64,000 nucleotides of DNA from Phymatolithon calcareum (GCA_977006965.1 OZ345353.1:806001-870000); one strand, 5' to 3'. Shown: positions 22,656 through 34,178, counted from the stretch's first letter. Program-made: numbers and translations. The notes: generated from the sequence alone by a model not told the origin.

Positions 22656-23411
22656 CAGGGTCTGAGATTCGCTTAGAAACCACAATGAACGTGAACGTGA
22701 ATGAATATTCGCTAATGTTCGCTTTGAAAATTATAATGAATATTCACTTGAATAAAGTGAATGAAATGGGAATGAATATTCCCTCTAACATATTGCAATG
22801 AACTAAATGTGAACGAAATTCGCATCATTCGCGAATGATTCACGAAACCATTCCGAAAAATGACATAATTTTGATTCGTCGCGCTCTGCACACACAACCC
22901 TAATCGGCGACATGGTGTCTTCTGCTGTTGAAATCGCCATGAAATTATGTTAATAGCTGTAAATTTCGTTGCGATTTCAGCATCGTCCTATCATAAGCTG
23001 CATCAACTGCAAGGGGAGCTTGTATCCCATCCATTCTGCCAATTCTCCACATGCGCTAGCACACATTTTTTTGAGATACTCATCCTTCATATACCGTGGA
23101 TCATTGGTCCACATATGTCCCTTGTCCGGGGGCACACATCTTATCATATGGCGTAGTGGTCCCTAAACATTCGCTAACGTTCGCGAATGTTCACCAGATT
23201 CAACCTCGGCGAACTGAAAGTGAATGAATGTTCACTGATAAAAAATTACTGAACGTGAACATGAATGAAAAATTCGTGAATGTTCGGTCAGAGTGGATTT
23301 ACTGAATATTCGCTAAGGGAGCTTATGTGAACGTGAATTCGACATTCGTGAATAATTCATTCGTTTATTCGCGAATTTATTCGTGAAGAGTTAGGCGAAT
23401 CTCAGACCCTG
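22656..23411 (+). mobile_element. hAT-type MITE, copy 1
   Basis: 756 bp bounded by CAGGGTCTGAGATTCGC and its complement, with further internal inverted GTGAACGTGAATGAA-type repeats near both ends. The left flank is CAGTCTAG (22648-22655) and the right flank AAAACAAC (23412-23419); these do not match each other but match the flanks of copy 2 in inverted form. No transposase inside. CAGGG termini and 8-bp flanks indicate hAT mobilisation. Confidence 0.9.
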
Positions 23412-23689
23412 AAAACAACAGTCATGTCTTTAGGCACCATTACAGCGTGGGGCGATGGCAGTAAAGGCTGATTGCCTGGGTCGATGGTCGACATGCTCGC
23501 ATGGTGCTGACATGAGGAAAAGTGAAAGATGTGGAGACGTGGCTGGATGGGATTGGACATCTTTCGGATAAGTTGGATTCAAAAAGCCAGGAAAGATGTC
23601 TACCTCATCTGCGTTGTAGTGGTTCACGGCGGTCCACAACGGTTTGTACAATGTTCGCCGGTTTCAATGCGGGAATCTGCACTAGACTG
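23412..23689. other. 278-bp spacer, apparently inverted by recombination
   Basis: This unique segment lies between two inverted MITEs. It begins AAAACAAC and ends CTAGACTG. If it is turned around, each MITE is flanked by a perfect 8-bp direct repeat. Confidence 0.85.
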
Positions 23690-24412
23690 CAGGGTCTGAG
23701 ATTCGCCTAACTCTTCACGAATAAATTCGTGAATAAACGAATGAATTATTCACGAATGTCGAATTCACGTTCACATAAGCCCCCTTAGCGAATATTCAGT
23801 AAATCCACTCTGACCGAACATTCACGAATTTTTCATTCATGTTCACGTTCAGTAATTTTTTATCAGTGAACATTCATTCACTTTCAGTTCGCCGAGGTTG
23901 AATCTGGTGAACATTCGCGAACGTTAGCGAATGTTTAGGGACCACTACGCCATATGATAAGATGTGTGCCCCCGGACAAGGGACATATGTGGACCAATGA
24001 TCCACGGTATATGAAGGATGAGTATCCCAACAAAATGTGTGCTAGCGCATGTGGAGAATTGGCAAAATGGATGGGATGCAAGCTCCCCTTGCAGTTGATG
24101 CAGCTTATGATACGACGATGCTGAAATCGTCACGAAATTTACAGCTGTTAACATAATTTCATGGCGATTGTAGGTAGAGCGCGACGAATCAAAATTATGT
24201 CAGTTTTCGGAAACGTTTCGTGAATAATTCGCGAATGTTCGCGATTTTCGTTCATATTCAGTACATTGCAATGTGTTAGAGCGAATTTTCATTTACATTC
24301 AGTTCACTATCCTGTCACAACAGAATATTCATTATGTTTTTCAAAGCTAACACTAGCGAATATTCATTCACGTTCACGTTCATTGTGATTTATAAGCGAA
24401 TCTCAGACCCTG
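23690..24412 (-). mobile_element. hAT-type MITE, copy 2 (inverted)
   Basis: 723 bp, same family as 22656-23411 but opposite in orientation, with the same CAGGGTCTGAGATTCGC termini. The left flank is CTAGACTG (23682-23689) and the right flank GTTGTTTT (24413-24420), the reverse complements of the outer left flank and the inner right flank of copy 1. Confidence 0.9.
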
Positions 24413-24420
24413 GTTGTTTT

Positions 24421-26087
24421 AGCACACTGCAGTTGGCTGCCGTGCTCCACCCGGTACAACTCGTCACAGCTAGCACCACGCTTTTCGCTAATAATTTTGA
24501 TATAATCGTTAACTCATAATTTCAGAGGATAATTTTTCTGTACAATCTTTGAAACAGGGCAACTCTACGTTTGTCCCCGTCTAGCTTTCCCCTGGTCATT
24601 TGCTTTACTTTCGTAAAGTGGATATTATTTAGAAGGTACCATGTGTCCCAATTGAAGGCAAGTCGGCACCTTTCTTGCTTATCTACTTTATCGTCGATTC
24701 TTTTTCTTATTGGCTCTTGGTCTTGCTTTTTTTGATTCATCCTTACTTATTCTCTCTTCTTTAATACTTGATTATTTGCCGGGAAAGACCAACCTTGGTT
24801 CTTGCTTACGTGGTTCTCCCTCACCTCAGCGCTGATCTACTGTGTCCAAGCTTACCTTGCAAATTTGAGCGGCTTTTGCGTGCATGTTCCTGAATTTTGG
24901 TCCTTCCCTACGATATTCTTTCCTCCCTCTTACTTTCCGTCAATGAGGGCCTCATCATGATTTCTGAGGTGTCATGAGACATGAAATATCATAACTATTA
25001 CATCGAAATCAAACCCCTGAAAAATATCTCCACGTGTAGCACTCGTACTTGTACTTGCCTTTTTGGCTGTTGGTGGAGTACGACAAATGCTTCCAGAGCC
25101 ATGCCCTGATCTACGTTTGTACAGTGCACAGAAAATCGTTAACGAGGCTATGAAAAAATAAAGAAAAAATAGGTTCTGCACTCTTCCGCACTGCGAATCT
25201 GGTACCATTTTATTCCTCTCCGCAAGACTGATGCGTGTTAAAATTCCCCAAAGGCTTGCGTCCGAGAAGATGCGATGCCATGCGAACATGCACCTGACGG
25301 TACAGAGTTATGATCCACTTCTGCCAAACGTAATCCTGCCTGTACCAACAAACTCGAGACTTCTTCGCTACGACGGTGGTATTTAGCTTAGCCCACATTA
25401 GCCAACTCTAACCCCAGCTCACAACCATCATCATCAGCAGCAGCAAGTATGTCTCTGGGCCCGAGGGAGCATAAATTAAATCCAAAATTGCGGAGACGTT
25501 CCTCCTCCCGCGGAGATTGTCATACGGAGCCACGTCTGGATATCTTTGCATACTGTAATGAGGCCGACGACAATAATATTGTACCTCTTTGCTATCGTCC
25601 AAAAAAAGCTAGGCCCCAACTCCGCGCCGCACTTCCGCAGCGATCCTCTTGGCCTTCTACCGAAGTGTCGGGGCATCCCACATATTGGGCAAAGGACATT
25701 TTATCCGCCACATTCCAAACGTATAAGTCCCCCTCATTGTGTCATTTTTCTGACTGCGAAGCTCCGGGTATCACACCTGAAGAACATTTTGGGTCGATGT
25801 TGGAACAGTATGTCCTGGAATCCCGGAAACACTGACGAGAGATACTTCAGAACAACTGAAGTATATATTTACTGCTTTAACGGTCTAGTAGCAAGATTGG
25901 ACTTTCGACAATTTTCGCGCCCGACTTCATTTGGCCTTTTATGACGTTGGGACATGAACGTGCCAAGTACTATTAGCGGTGGAACAAGTTTCGTTGCGCA
26001 TACTTCCTTCCCCATCGTTTCCGTCGTTGATGAAATTCGGATCGTTATTACGAATAAGGTCCTCAATTCTTTCTCGTCTACATCCTG
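24421..26087. other. No gene recognised
   Basis: 1.7 kb. The stretch around 24630-24670 (CCATGTGTCCCAATTGAAGG) resembles 42690-42720 inside the Mutator-like element, and 24805-24870 resembles the Helitron subrepeat. A minus-strand frame at 24972-25289 contains one hydrophobic segment but no known domain, and the plus frame 25449-25835 is unrecognised. An inverted repeat ATACTTCAG-N5-CTGAAGTAT lies near 25850. Confidence 0.4.
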
Positions 26088-29000
26088 CTACAATTCCGAT
26101 TGCTCGGGTAGCGAGGTGAACTTATATCCTGAAACCTCAAAGAATCTAAGGTTTCTTCTTGATGGCGGGTCGTCTTCTATTCTGTTCATTCTTTGCCTCG
26201 GCCCGTACTTCCGCGATACAACCCAGGGGTCAGGCACCAGCATAGCAACTCGGCGAAATGATGAAGTTGGAACGCAATCTAAGTGCACCATATTGCCGCT
26301 CATTTTGTACCTGAACCGTCTGTTCCCAAATTTCTCTACGACGTTCCGATTCCCCGGCTCTGCTGCGACTTCCTCAAGTCTTCTTATCAAGGCAACTCTA
26401 CTATTCTTCTGTTGTCGGTATCTGAATATTGCTTGGACAAAGCCATATAACTATTCTCCTTCATGAGCATACTTGACGCCGTCCTTGCGCTTCTCTGTTG
26501 TGTATACCTCATCGCCTGCGTATATCGTCTGCCAGACGCTATTATCCGGCCACCACTCCAGTCTTGCAGGGAAACGTGCACTTTTCATTCTTTCCCAGCA
26601 AGGAAAATTTGTCGCTGGGTGCTCTGCTCTCTCGATTTTCATTTCTACATCATCGGCATTACCAATATGGCAGAGTAATTTTCGCATCTTATCGGCATAC
26701 TTCGAAGAGTCTATTGCATTGTGTGCAATAATGTCGTTTAGCGGAATGGGTTGATTGGAATGATTCACTGTCGTGTTTCGTGTCAGGAGAAGCTGCGTGC
26801 ACTGACGCTCCACGATAGTCCCGACATTTTGTGATGTCTCAATTCTCGTCCTAGAGCTAACAAGCTGCTGGTTTAGCTTTCGAGGATTCTTGTTCGTGGA
26901 CCTGTAAGCGCGTTTTGTGTCTTTGTGCATGGTTTCATTCACATCAGTAGATCCTCTGCGAATGCATCCGAGATCGATAAATTGAGTTGTCACATGTCGC
27001 ATAATGCGATGCAGCTTTGTGTTAACACGCGATCCAAGCACTACTGCAGTAAGCTTACCTGTCTCAAAGCACAATGATTGCAATCTGTCAATGTTTTCTT
27101 CTGTTCTCTTCGCGAAATCTGGAGCTCGATTGATACCAAGTAGTTTTTGCTGCATCCAATCGACGTGCAGCAGAAGCTGCACGAGGGGGTCGTCATCTGG
27201 GTCTGCAGTTTTTGGAATCCCCATTAGTGCCCACCATAAAAATGGCGCCGATTCCCGCCTAATTTTTCCTGTGTATCCAGATTGAATTTCCGTTGAGCTC
27301 GATCGGAATGGGCTGATTTTAGGAAGCATCGCTGATTTGGGAATGTCAAGCATTCGTTGATTTGCTATGCCGGCAACTTGACTTCTGGACATGCCGTTGT
27401 ACTCCTGCGCAGACTCGAACACTGCGAATGCTTCATCTGCAATTTGTCGCAAAATTCCGTGCTCGACAACGTGAAGCTTGTCAAATGACACCGAAGAGTA
27501 CAGCCGAAAAGGATGAGATCCAATTCCTGCGATAGTACACAATGCTGGAGGGTAATCGAGAGCGCTGGCTTCGTCCAAAGCTTTCTTGATGTCAGCCATT
27601 GTCTCGTGATCATCAAAACCGAATCCAGAGATATTATAACGTCTCCCAGTTACCTGCAATTGTCTTGAAACAATTGAAGATACCAGTCTTGGGCTTCCTG
27701 ATGATGGCGAGGTCTGAATGTCAAATACTCTTTTCTTCAACTCCGTTTTCTTCCTGTCTTTTCGTGATTTTCGGTCTCCCTGAACTTCATACGTAGAACC
27801 CCGGTCGAATTCACTCTCTTCAGTTTGAGATTGGACGTATTGCTCTCTAGACCTCTTTCCACATATTTTGATGCCACTCTCGGTGTTTTCCAGTGGCAAT
27901 AGACTGGCCATGAGACAGTGCGTACAGTCACGATTGCTGCCGGATGATTTGAGGCAACAATTTGATCGCTCTTGGGGCTGGTCTACAACCTGCATGCCAA
28001 TTCGCGGGTACAAGATCTCTCCGTCTATTGTAAATCCCGAATGCGACGCGCTGGAAAGACATCTGAATGCCAGAGCGAGAAATCTTTGTGCAAGCTGAGT
28101 TCTCTCTCTCTTCTCCTTCGCGTCCGAGTGTTTGTCCGTGCCTTTAGCAATGGTGTGATAGATTCCAACTTCATGCCATGTCGAAGTAATTCCACGAATA
28201 TTGGAAAACCGTACGCGCAGATTGTTCGCGCTTTGTGTCCCTGAATTGCTCAGCACTGCACCGTCACAGTATATGTCGATGAGCACGACTCGTCCACTGC
28301 ACGGAACACTTTGCTCATATTCGAAGAGACACTGCGAACTCCAGGGTGTAGAGAATACTCGTTTGGAGTTCAAAAACTCTTTTTGGAACGGAATGATCGA
28401 AGTGAAACCTCCAGCTGCCATAATCTCCGCCGATAAGAGATTCATCACAGACCTAAAAACCCCACTTCTATTAATTCCAAACTCAGTTGCGATTACAGAT
28501 ACTTTCCAACCTTCAATCCGCACGGCTTCTTTTCGAGCTTTGTCAAGATACGAGCGAAATGATTCAGCATTCTTAAAAGATGTTGTCAAAATTCTGCACT
28601 CCTCCGGATGATGGTTTTCAAGTGTGCAAATGAGACGATACAAGCTCTCCGCCTCTCCAAGAGTTAACCTGTTCTCCATGCAGTAGGAAATGAGCTGCAC
28701 AACCGGGTCGACCATTGATAAGAGTGCCGGGTTTGGTTTTGGCGTATTTGGGTAGAGATCCTCCGCACGATCTCCCATCTGACCAAAACCTCCCGACAGA
28801 AAAACATACGCTGTACTCAACGTCATTCATGGATCTATAAATGCGGTCAAGATTCATATTGTCAGCAGCACTCACAGCTGACACATCTCCGTCCTCATCC
28901 ACTGAAACTTCGTCAAAAGTATTACCGTCAGAGAAAGATTCCGAGGGTACTTCTTGTCTAGGAGCATCACGGGCTCTAAAATCTTTTCTTGTCGCCGAGT

Positions 29001-29232
29001 TCCCGTTCGATTCATCAACAGTACCTCTGAAATCCGCATCGGCAGAATTTTTTGATCCGGATGATTCTGCATGGCAGCGGCTGATGTGCCCATGCAGACG
29101 AATTCGGTTCACGAAACTTTTTCCACAGTATTCACATACGTGCGGCACAGTCCGGCTTTCGTCCATCATGCGTAAGCCGCATGATTTCCCATCTTCTCTA
29201 TTAAGAAACCGATGGGGCTTTCTGCGGGGCAC
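26088..29232 (-). pseudogene. Plavaka/CACTA-like transposase with C2H2 finger
   Basis: The start is the ATG at 29232 (MPRRKPHRFLNRED). Exon 1 carries a C2H2 finger (CEYCGKSFVNRIRLHGH, C-x2-C-x12-H-x4-H) and an acidic linker. The frame changes at 28779-28809, where 31 bases with GTATGT and CAG borders would, if spliced, join EYS to MGDRAEDLYP in frame. The rest is one long frame to an in-frame TAG at 26451-26453, after which the same frame stays open to 26088. Family blocks are VVLIDIYCDGAVLSNSG in the catalytic region, KLHRIMRH with ETMHKDTKRAYRSTNKN, and FGNRRFRYKMSGNMVHLD beyond the TAG. These resemble fungal Plavaka/CACTA DDE transposases. I call it a pseudogene because of the TAG. Confidence 0.7.
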
Positions 29233-29306
29233 TTTTTCCCTCCCTCGCGGGTCATGTAAATATCAGAAACGATTTGACGTAAGTTTCGGTTCACAATGAC
29301 CCTAAA

Positions 29307-29369
29307 ATCGTATTTAACCAACTGTTTCTCAGATTACCAAAATCTGAGAAACAGTTGGTTAAATACGAT
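29307..29369. repeat. Perfect 29-bp-arm hairpin between divergent genes
   Basis: Arms 29307-29335 and 29341-29369 are exact complements with the 5-base loop ACCAA. It lies 75 bp from the start of the transposase (minus) and 13 bp from the start of the divergent gene (plus), so it is at or beside both promoters or leaders. Confidence 0.95.
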
Positions 29370-29382
29370 CGACCATCTCGAC

Positions 29383-30926
29383 ATGTCTGCAACACCGCAA
29401 CAAGATTCTGTACCTGTTCTATCCGGTGGAAGAGGCGCCCCCGATAAACCCCCTCGTTCCTCGCCCAGCGCAATGCGGTCAAAAGGACTTGCCGGATCTG
29501 GAGGAAATGTTAATAAGCCAACCAAAGGACCGTCGGCTTCTGAAAGGCTCGCACGAGCGATTGAGAAGATGGAGAATGATAACAGCAAGAAAATGGTGTC
29601 TGATGCTAATTTTCAACAACAGGTTCTCGCCGCGTTGCGGGGCATTCATCAAACATTGAAAGAAAACCATTTGGGCAGTGTTGTTACATCTAATGCGCTC
29701 TCTACTGACTTGGCGAATGCTTCTCAATGTCAGCAATCCTATTTCAACGAGTGCGAACGGCGGCATGCAGAGCAAATTACTGCGTTACATGAACTCCGGT
29801 CGGCACAAGCTGACCCCAGTCAATCACCCACGTATGCCATGGATCATGCAAGAGTACGTAATGTAGCGCATCACTTCGCGCACAATGTATTTTGTCTCTG
29901 TTTCATGCTTTTAACATGTACAATGCAATCTTATTCCAGATGCTTGACGCTGCCTTAAACTTTGTGAAGCTTCATGCATCGCTTCAAGTTCTCGATTCTT
30001 CTAAGGGAATCGAGTTGTTTGATGCAAATTGCTACAGAGGCTCCAGATTCACAAAGGTTCTATTGGACGCTGCATGGGCCCAGTGCGCCAGAGGAGGATT
30101 GTGTAAAATGTCTAAAATCGAGGGCACGCAAGGGCAAGGTACAAAAAGTGTCAGGGCATATAAGTACAGGTCTTGGCCGTGCAATTGAGAGTATCAGAGT
30201 CTCTTCCGTAAGTTGCAGTATCGGGAAAGTTTGCAACATATGTAAGGGCATTTCTACTAACTTTTTCATGCTCAGAATAATGCATTCTACAGAGGTCTTT
30301 CGTCTGACGACCCACTCCATCCAATCAATGGAAATGGACGAGGAGCCTTGTTCGTCAATTTACGTGAGAACGAAGATTTCAATCAATCCGACAATACTAA
30401 TTCTTATGAGCGGCAAAAGGCAGCTCTACACATGCATGAAAGCGCGAACTTTAAGACGGACACTTTATTTGACGAATGCTCGAAAATGGCATGGTTCTCT
30501 GCTCAGAGGGAGTCTAGGCATACGGCAAGAACTGCCGTCAGAAATCTTAAGAGTTTTCGCGAGAATGCCGTGCTGCCTGAAATTCCTGCGATTTCAGAAA
30601 GTGTTGATAGTAGAAGTCGCATCAGCATATTCACGCTTGGTCTTTTGCGCAAGAAGATTGGGAAAGATATCCAAAAAATTGCCAACGAGGCTTCAAGCGG
30701 ACTAGGGCTTGCCCACGGACCGAGTTGGGCGAAAGAAACGTTATCACTTCAGAAAGTGATCACAGCGATACTAGAAGAGGCTAACGGCGATGAAGACGTT
30801 CTCCATGCGGACGAAGATGATGTGATGGGAGTCGGAGCTCGCGGTATTCGTTTTGCAGGCCTCACCGTGACGCGCTTGCTTACTGTCGATGAAAAAACCC
30901 GCTTAGAAGATATCTGCGGCTTGTAG
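29383..30926 (+). CDS. Unknown gene divergent from the transposase, with introns
   Basis: Start ATG 29383 (MSATPQQDS). Proposed exons are 29383-29853, 29940-30163 and 30293-30926, giving 442 codons. Intron 1 is clear (GTACGTAATG to TTATTCCAG, 86 nt, phase 0). Intron 2 must exist because exon 2 meets a stop at 30186; GTACAG to TTCTACAG keeps the frame, but other borders are possible. The N-terminus is Pro/Ser/Gly-rich, followed by a likely coiled coil (SERLARAIEKMENDNSKK); the middle has LDAALNFVKLHASLQVLDSS and the C-terminus is acidic. I recognise no family. Its tight divergent pairing with the transposase suggests a second gene of the same element, but host origin is possible. Confidence 0.6.
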
Positions 30927-31831
30927 CATGCAGTCACCAACTTTTAGTACTTACATTCAATCCTGACGTAAACCTTCTAACCTGTCGAGAATCCCATGGA
31001 ATCAATCCTCTCATTCCCTAGTGTACTTTCGTATTAGCTCTATATTCATAGCACAGAGATACGAAAATGATTCCTTCCATTCGTAACAGAGGCGCTTTGG
31101 CTGGAAAGCTTCCATGGAGTCCGTACAAGAATCCTTGGGATGTGCACCGCGCAGGTTTATGAGAATTGGAATGGGTACATCCCAAGCAAAATGTACGGAA
31201 CTGAGGGAGGATGTAATATTTTTATCCTGCGGGATTGATTAATCGGAATACCTTGGTTCTCCTTGCGGAATTCTGAGAAGTAGTGTTTACAGTTTATCGG
31301 AATGTAAAATTTAAGGGAGCACTTTTCATAGTTCCCACTTTGATCCAAAGACAGGTCCTCGAAATCTCTCACGGGAACGCTAATTTTATCCATAGTATGA
31401 CGTCGAGAGTCCCTGATGATTTACCACGCCGTCACTTCACATTAAACAAGGCCGTCCACGTCTTGTTCCCCCCAGTTTCATCCGGATCTCTTAGGAGTGA
31501 CCGGAGATACTAACCAACAGCTTTTATCGCGCACGGCATATCACCGCGACTAGTTCCGCGGGTTCCCCGAGGCGCATTCCAGCTGTTGTTCATTTCTTCG
31601 CGCTGGTGTACCCCCAGCGCAACCGTTCTCAACTCAGACAATTTCATCACAATGTAAAATCGCGTTGGGTTCATTCCTGGTACTTTGCAAAATAAGGGAG
31701 TTTCAAACATTCTTCTGAAATTATAGAATGTAACAGTATCAACAGTTCCCGAGAATATCATCATGACACCCAACTGTAACAACAAAATCATGACCCAGGT
31801 ATTATCTTCCACCCGTCGCTTGAAGCGAATC
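30927..31831. other. No gene recognised
   Basis: 0.9 kb between the unknown gene and the duplicated module. An imperfect inverted repeat (CCTTGGGATGTGCACC near 31130, GGGTACATCCCAAG near 31175) is present. Short frames are unconvincing. Confidence 0.4.
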
Positions 31832-31907
31832 GTCCCCTTACGCGAGTGCCTCTTGACTTGAGGACACCCTGTGAAAGCCCTTTCAATCTGTTCTTTTCTT
31901 TTCGAAC

Positions 31908-34178
31908 ATGTCTGAAACCTTGGTCGGTCTGCTTACCAAGTCTTTTGATTCGTTTTCGGACCGTGTCGGTGATCTCATCGAGAACCCTCGTGAGGCAGGA
32001 CGGACCGTCGCAAAGCTCTCCAAATGGCCGCAAATTTTTTGTCTTGGGTTGCGCGATGGCCTAAAGTATGCCCGTCTGCTGAAGCGCATGTACCCAAACA
32101 CGGGTGAGTCAAGCGTGCTGAGCGTCCCCATCGTTGACTGCCTATCAGATCTGGAGCGCGACTTGCTTCTGAACGCGGGCGTTCCTTCAAATGAAATCGC
32201 CGCCTTCTTCGAAGCTTGGTATTGCATTTCGGGCCGCCTCTACACCATTTCGCGCGAAGTTCTGTCTAAGGAAAGCGATCTGCCCGAGGCTCTAGCTGAT
32301 CTGTATGAGCTAACCCACGACGCTGGTGGCATTGCCCCGTTCGTCGCCGCCAATATCGTCATATCTAAAGAGAGCGTCCGCGACTGCCAGCTTCGTTTCG
32401 ACAGGATCTTAGCCAAGAAAAAGGCTGGGTCCCACGGGTGGGCGACTAGTCGCTGCGAAAGCTTTCCGGATGTTTTAAGCGGTCGTGAATTCACCCCGGT
32501 GGATGATAAAAGTTTGCAAGAAGTCGACCTAGATATGCGAGCACTCATGGATAGTCAGGGTATGCTGCTAGCAACCAGTATGACCGGCAACCGCGCTGAT
32601 ATCTTCTATGAAAGCGATGATGGTACTTCCCAAGTCATACGCGTTGAAGAACATGGAATTTGTGCTACCAAAGTTGCAGACTTAGACGGTCTAATATGCA
32701 CCGCGCATTGGATGCGGCTTATGGCAACACTAATGTGGAAGAGTTTACAAGTCGCCTCAACTTTCCCGATGGTCGAGCTGGCCCTAACGTTAATGGAGGT
32801 TATTGGGCTCACCGGTGACGGAGTTAGACGGTACCGTGCAAGGGGTGTGGGATTCTCGGTACGGAGGCATCTTTCAGGGGACGACCGACATGAGCTCTCT
32901 ACGTCGATCACGCTGCTTACGTCCCTTATGAAGCTGTCCAGCAGCATCAGATATGCGTCGCACGTGTTTGTGGAGCACAACCCTGCCAAAGAAGCGCCTG
33001 TGCTTGGCCTGACGTTAAAGGAGACGAAAGAGATGATGAGAAAGGATTATTCAATGCCAAAATATTCATACAGCCATTGCAACAACGCGATTAAGAAAAT
33101 CGAAGAAGAAATGTCTGTCTTGCCAGCCGATTCAGAGAAGGGGCTGCGCCCAGCAACGGAAAAGCCGTTTGCCTTCGACGGTGCCCTCGAAGAAATATCA
33201 GAAAGGCTGATAGTGGAAATACGCGCACAGGTGGTGCGCGTACAGGAGGCGTACTCCCCCGCCCTGTCGAGAAAGCGCGACGTTTGCATGATCAGCGGGT
33301 CGCTGTGGCTAGACCGGATTGCCAAGGGCCGGTTGTTGACGTCGGAGCGTGCACACGAGTTGACGTACAATCGCAAGAGGAAGGACGTTCCGCAGGAGCT
33401 GTCCAGCAAGCGCGAGACGGCGTTCTACTTGCCGCTGTATGATCAAACTGTTGTGTTCCCACGCAGGGACGACGTGACGAATGTGCGGTACACCCGTCTG
33501 CAGGTTGGCTCGGAGGCGGATTTGACGTCCGCGGTAAATGTGCTCGTCGCGGTAATTCTGTGGTGTAAGGGGCAGGAGGCGTCCATCGTTGAGGCAGCCA
33601 TCGAGGCCGACAAGAAAGGCACGGGCGAGTTGTTACAGTTTTCCAGCGGGGTGCTTGGAGCGGAGGTTCGGAAGATGCTCGCGGCCAAGAATGAAGGCGA
33701 TCTTAAGATCACTGATCTGGTATCGTGCGTGAGCGAATTGCAAGGGCCCAAGAATGAGAGTTGGGTGATACGAGAGGTGCTAAGTCTAGCTGTGCGACAC
33801 GGCGTGGTTTGCACCAAGGAGTCTGCAAAGTGCGGAAGCTATCTGAAAGCAGTGGAATTCGTGCGCGGAACATTTGCGGACAAGTTGAGAATCATTGAGG
33901 CCGATACGTACGTTTCTCTGAAAGGGGTGATCGTACGGAAAGTGTCCGAAATAGGGAAAGGCGACCTGGAGTTCATTGTACAAGACGATACGATCGACAG
34001 AGCTTACGAAGTGACGCTAGATGTGTTCACGGGAACGACAGTGGATGAGTTGAGTCTTCATTTGTATCCAAAGAGGAAGAAGAAGTTTCTTGTGGCTCGC
34101 ATAGAAGCAAATTTTGCTCCGAGGAGGAATGTGGGTTCATCGCATTACGGCACCATTACTGACGTTTCTGTGCAGTAG
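31908..34178 (+). CDS. 756-aa protein of unknown family, copy A
   Basis: A single uninterrupted frame from ATG 31908 (MSETLVGLLTKS) to TAG 34178, with no intron signal. I do not recognise the family. The protein is mostly helical-looking and charged. There is no clear signal peptide; residues around 275-300 (MWKSLQVASTFPMVELAL) are the most hydrophobic, but too interrupted for a confident membrane helix. The C-terminus has a basic KRKKKFLV patch. Against copy B, residues 1-302 and 484-756 are nearly identical, while residues 303-483 differ at 32 positions, many being charge swaps. The gene converges on the zinc-finger gene with about 410 bp between stops. I offer no function. Confidence 0.8.
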   Translation: MSETLVGLLTKSFDSFSDRVGDLIENPREAGRTVAKLSKWPQIFCLGLRDGLKYARLLKRMYPNTGESSVLSVPIVDCLSDLERDLLLNAGVPSNEIAAFFEAWYCISGRLYTISREVLSKESDLPEALADLYELTHDAGGIAPFVAANIVISKESVRDCQLRFDRILAKKKAGSHGWATSRCESFPDVLSGREFTPVDDKSLQEVDLDMRALMDSQGMLLATSMTGNRADIFYESDDGTSQVIRVEEHGICATKVADLDGLICTAHWMRLMATLMWKSLQVASTFPMVELALTLMEVIGLTGDGVRRYRARGVGFSVRRHLSGDDRHELSTSITLLTSLMKLSSSIRYASHVFVEHNPAKEAPVLGLTLKETKEMMRKDYSMPKYSYSHCNNAIKKIEEEMSVLPADSEKGLRPATEKPFAFDGALEEISERLIVEIRAQVVRVQEAYSPALSRKRDVCMISGSLWLDRIAKGRLLTSERAHELTYNRKRKDVPQELSSKRETAFYLPLYDQTVVFPRRDDVTNVRYTRLQVGSEADLTSAVNVLVAVILWCKGQEASIVEAAIEADKKGTGELLQFSSGVLGAEVRKMLAAKNEGDLKITDLVSCVSELQGPKNESWVIREVLSLAVRHGVVCTKESAKCGSYLKAVEFVRGTFADKLRIIEADTYVSLKGVIVRKVSEIGKGDLEFIVQDDTIDRAYEVTLDVFTGTTVDELSLHLYPKRKKKFLVARIEANFAPRRNVGSSHYGTITDVSVQ

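Noticed and set aside
22656-24412. One long hairpin transposon with 0.75-kb arms
   Set aside because: Each arm has its own complete pair of terminal repeats and its own 8-bp flanks, so these are two elements.
25954-26466. Plus-strand frame of 170 codons
   Set aside because: It is antisense to the conserved C-terminus of the transposase on the minus strand.
31908-34178. N-terminus of the 756-codon protein as a PEX11-like peroxisomal protein
   Set aside because: Only loose similarity of helical, basic segments; length and C-terminal two thirds do not fit. No function assigned.
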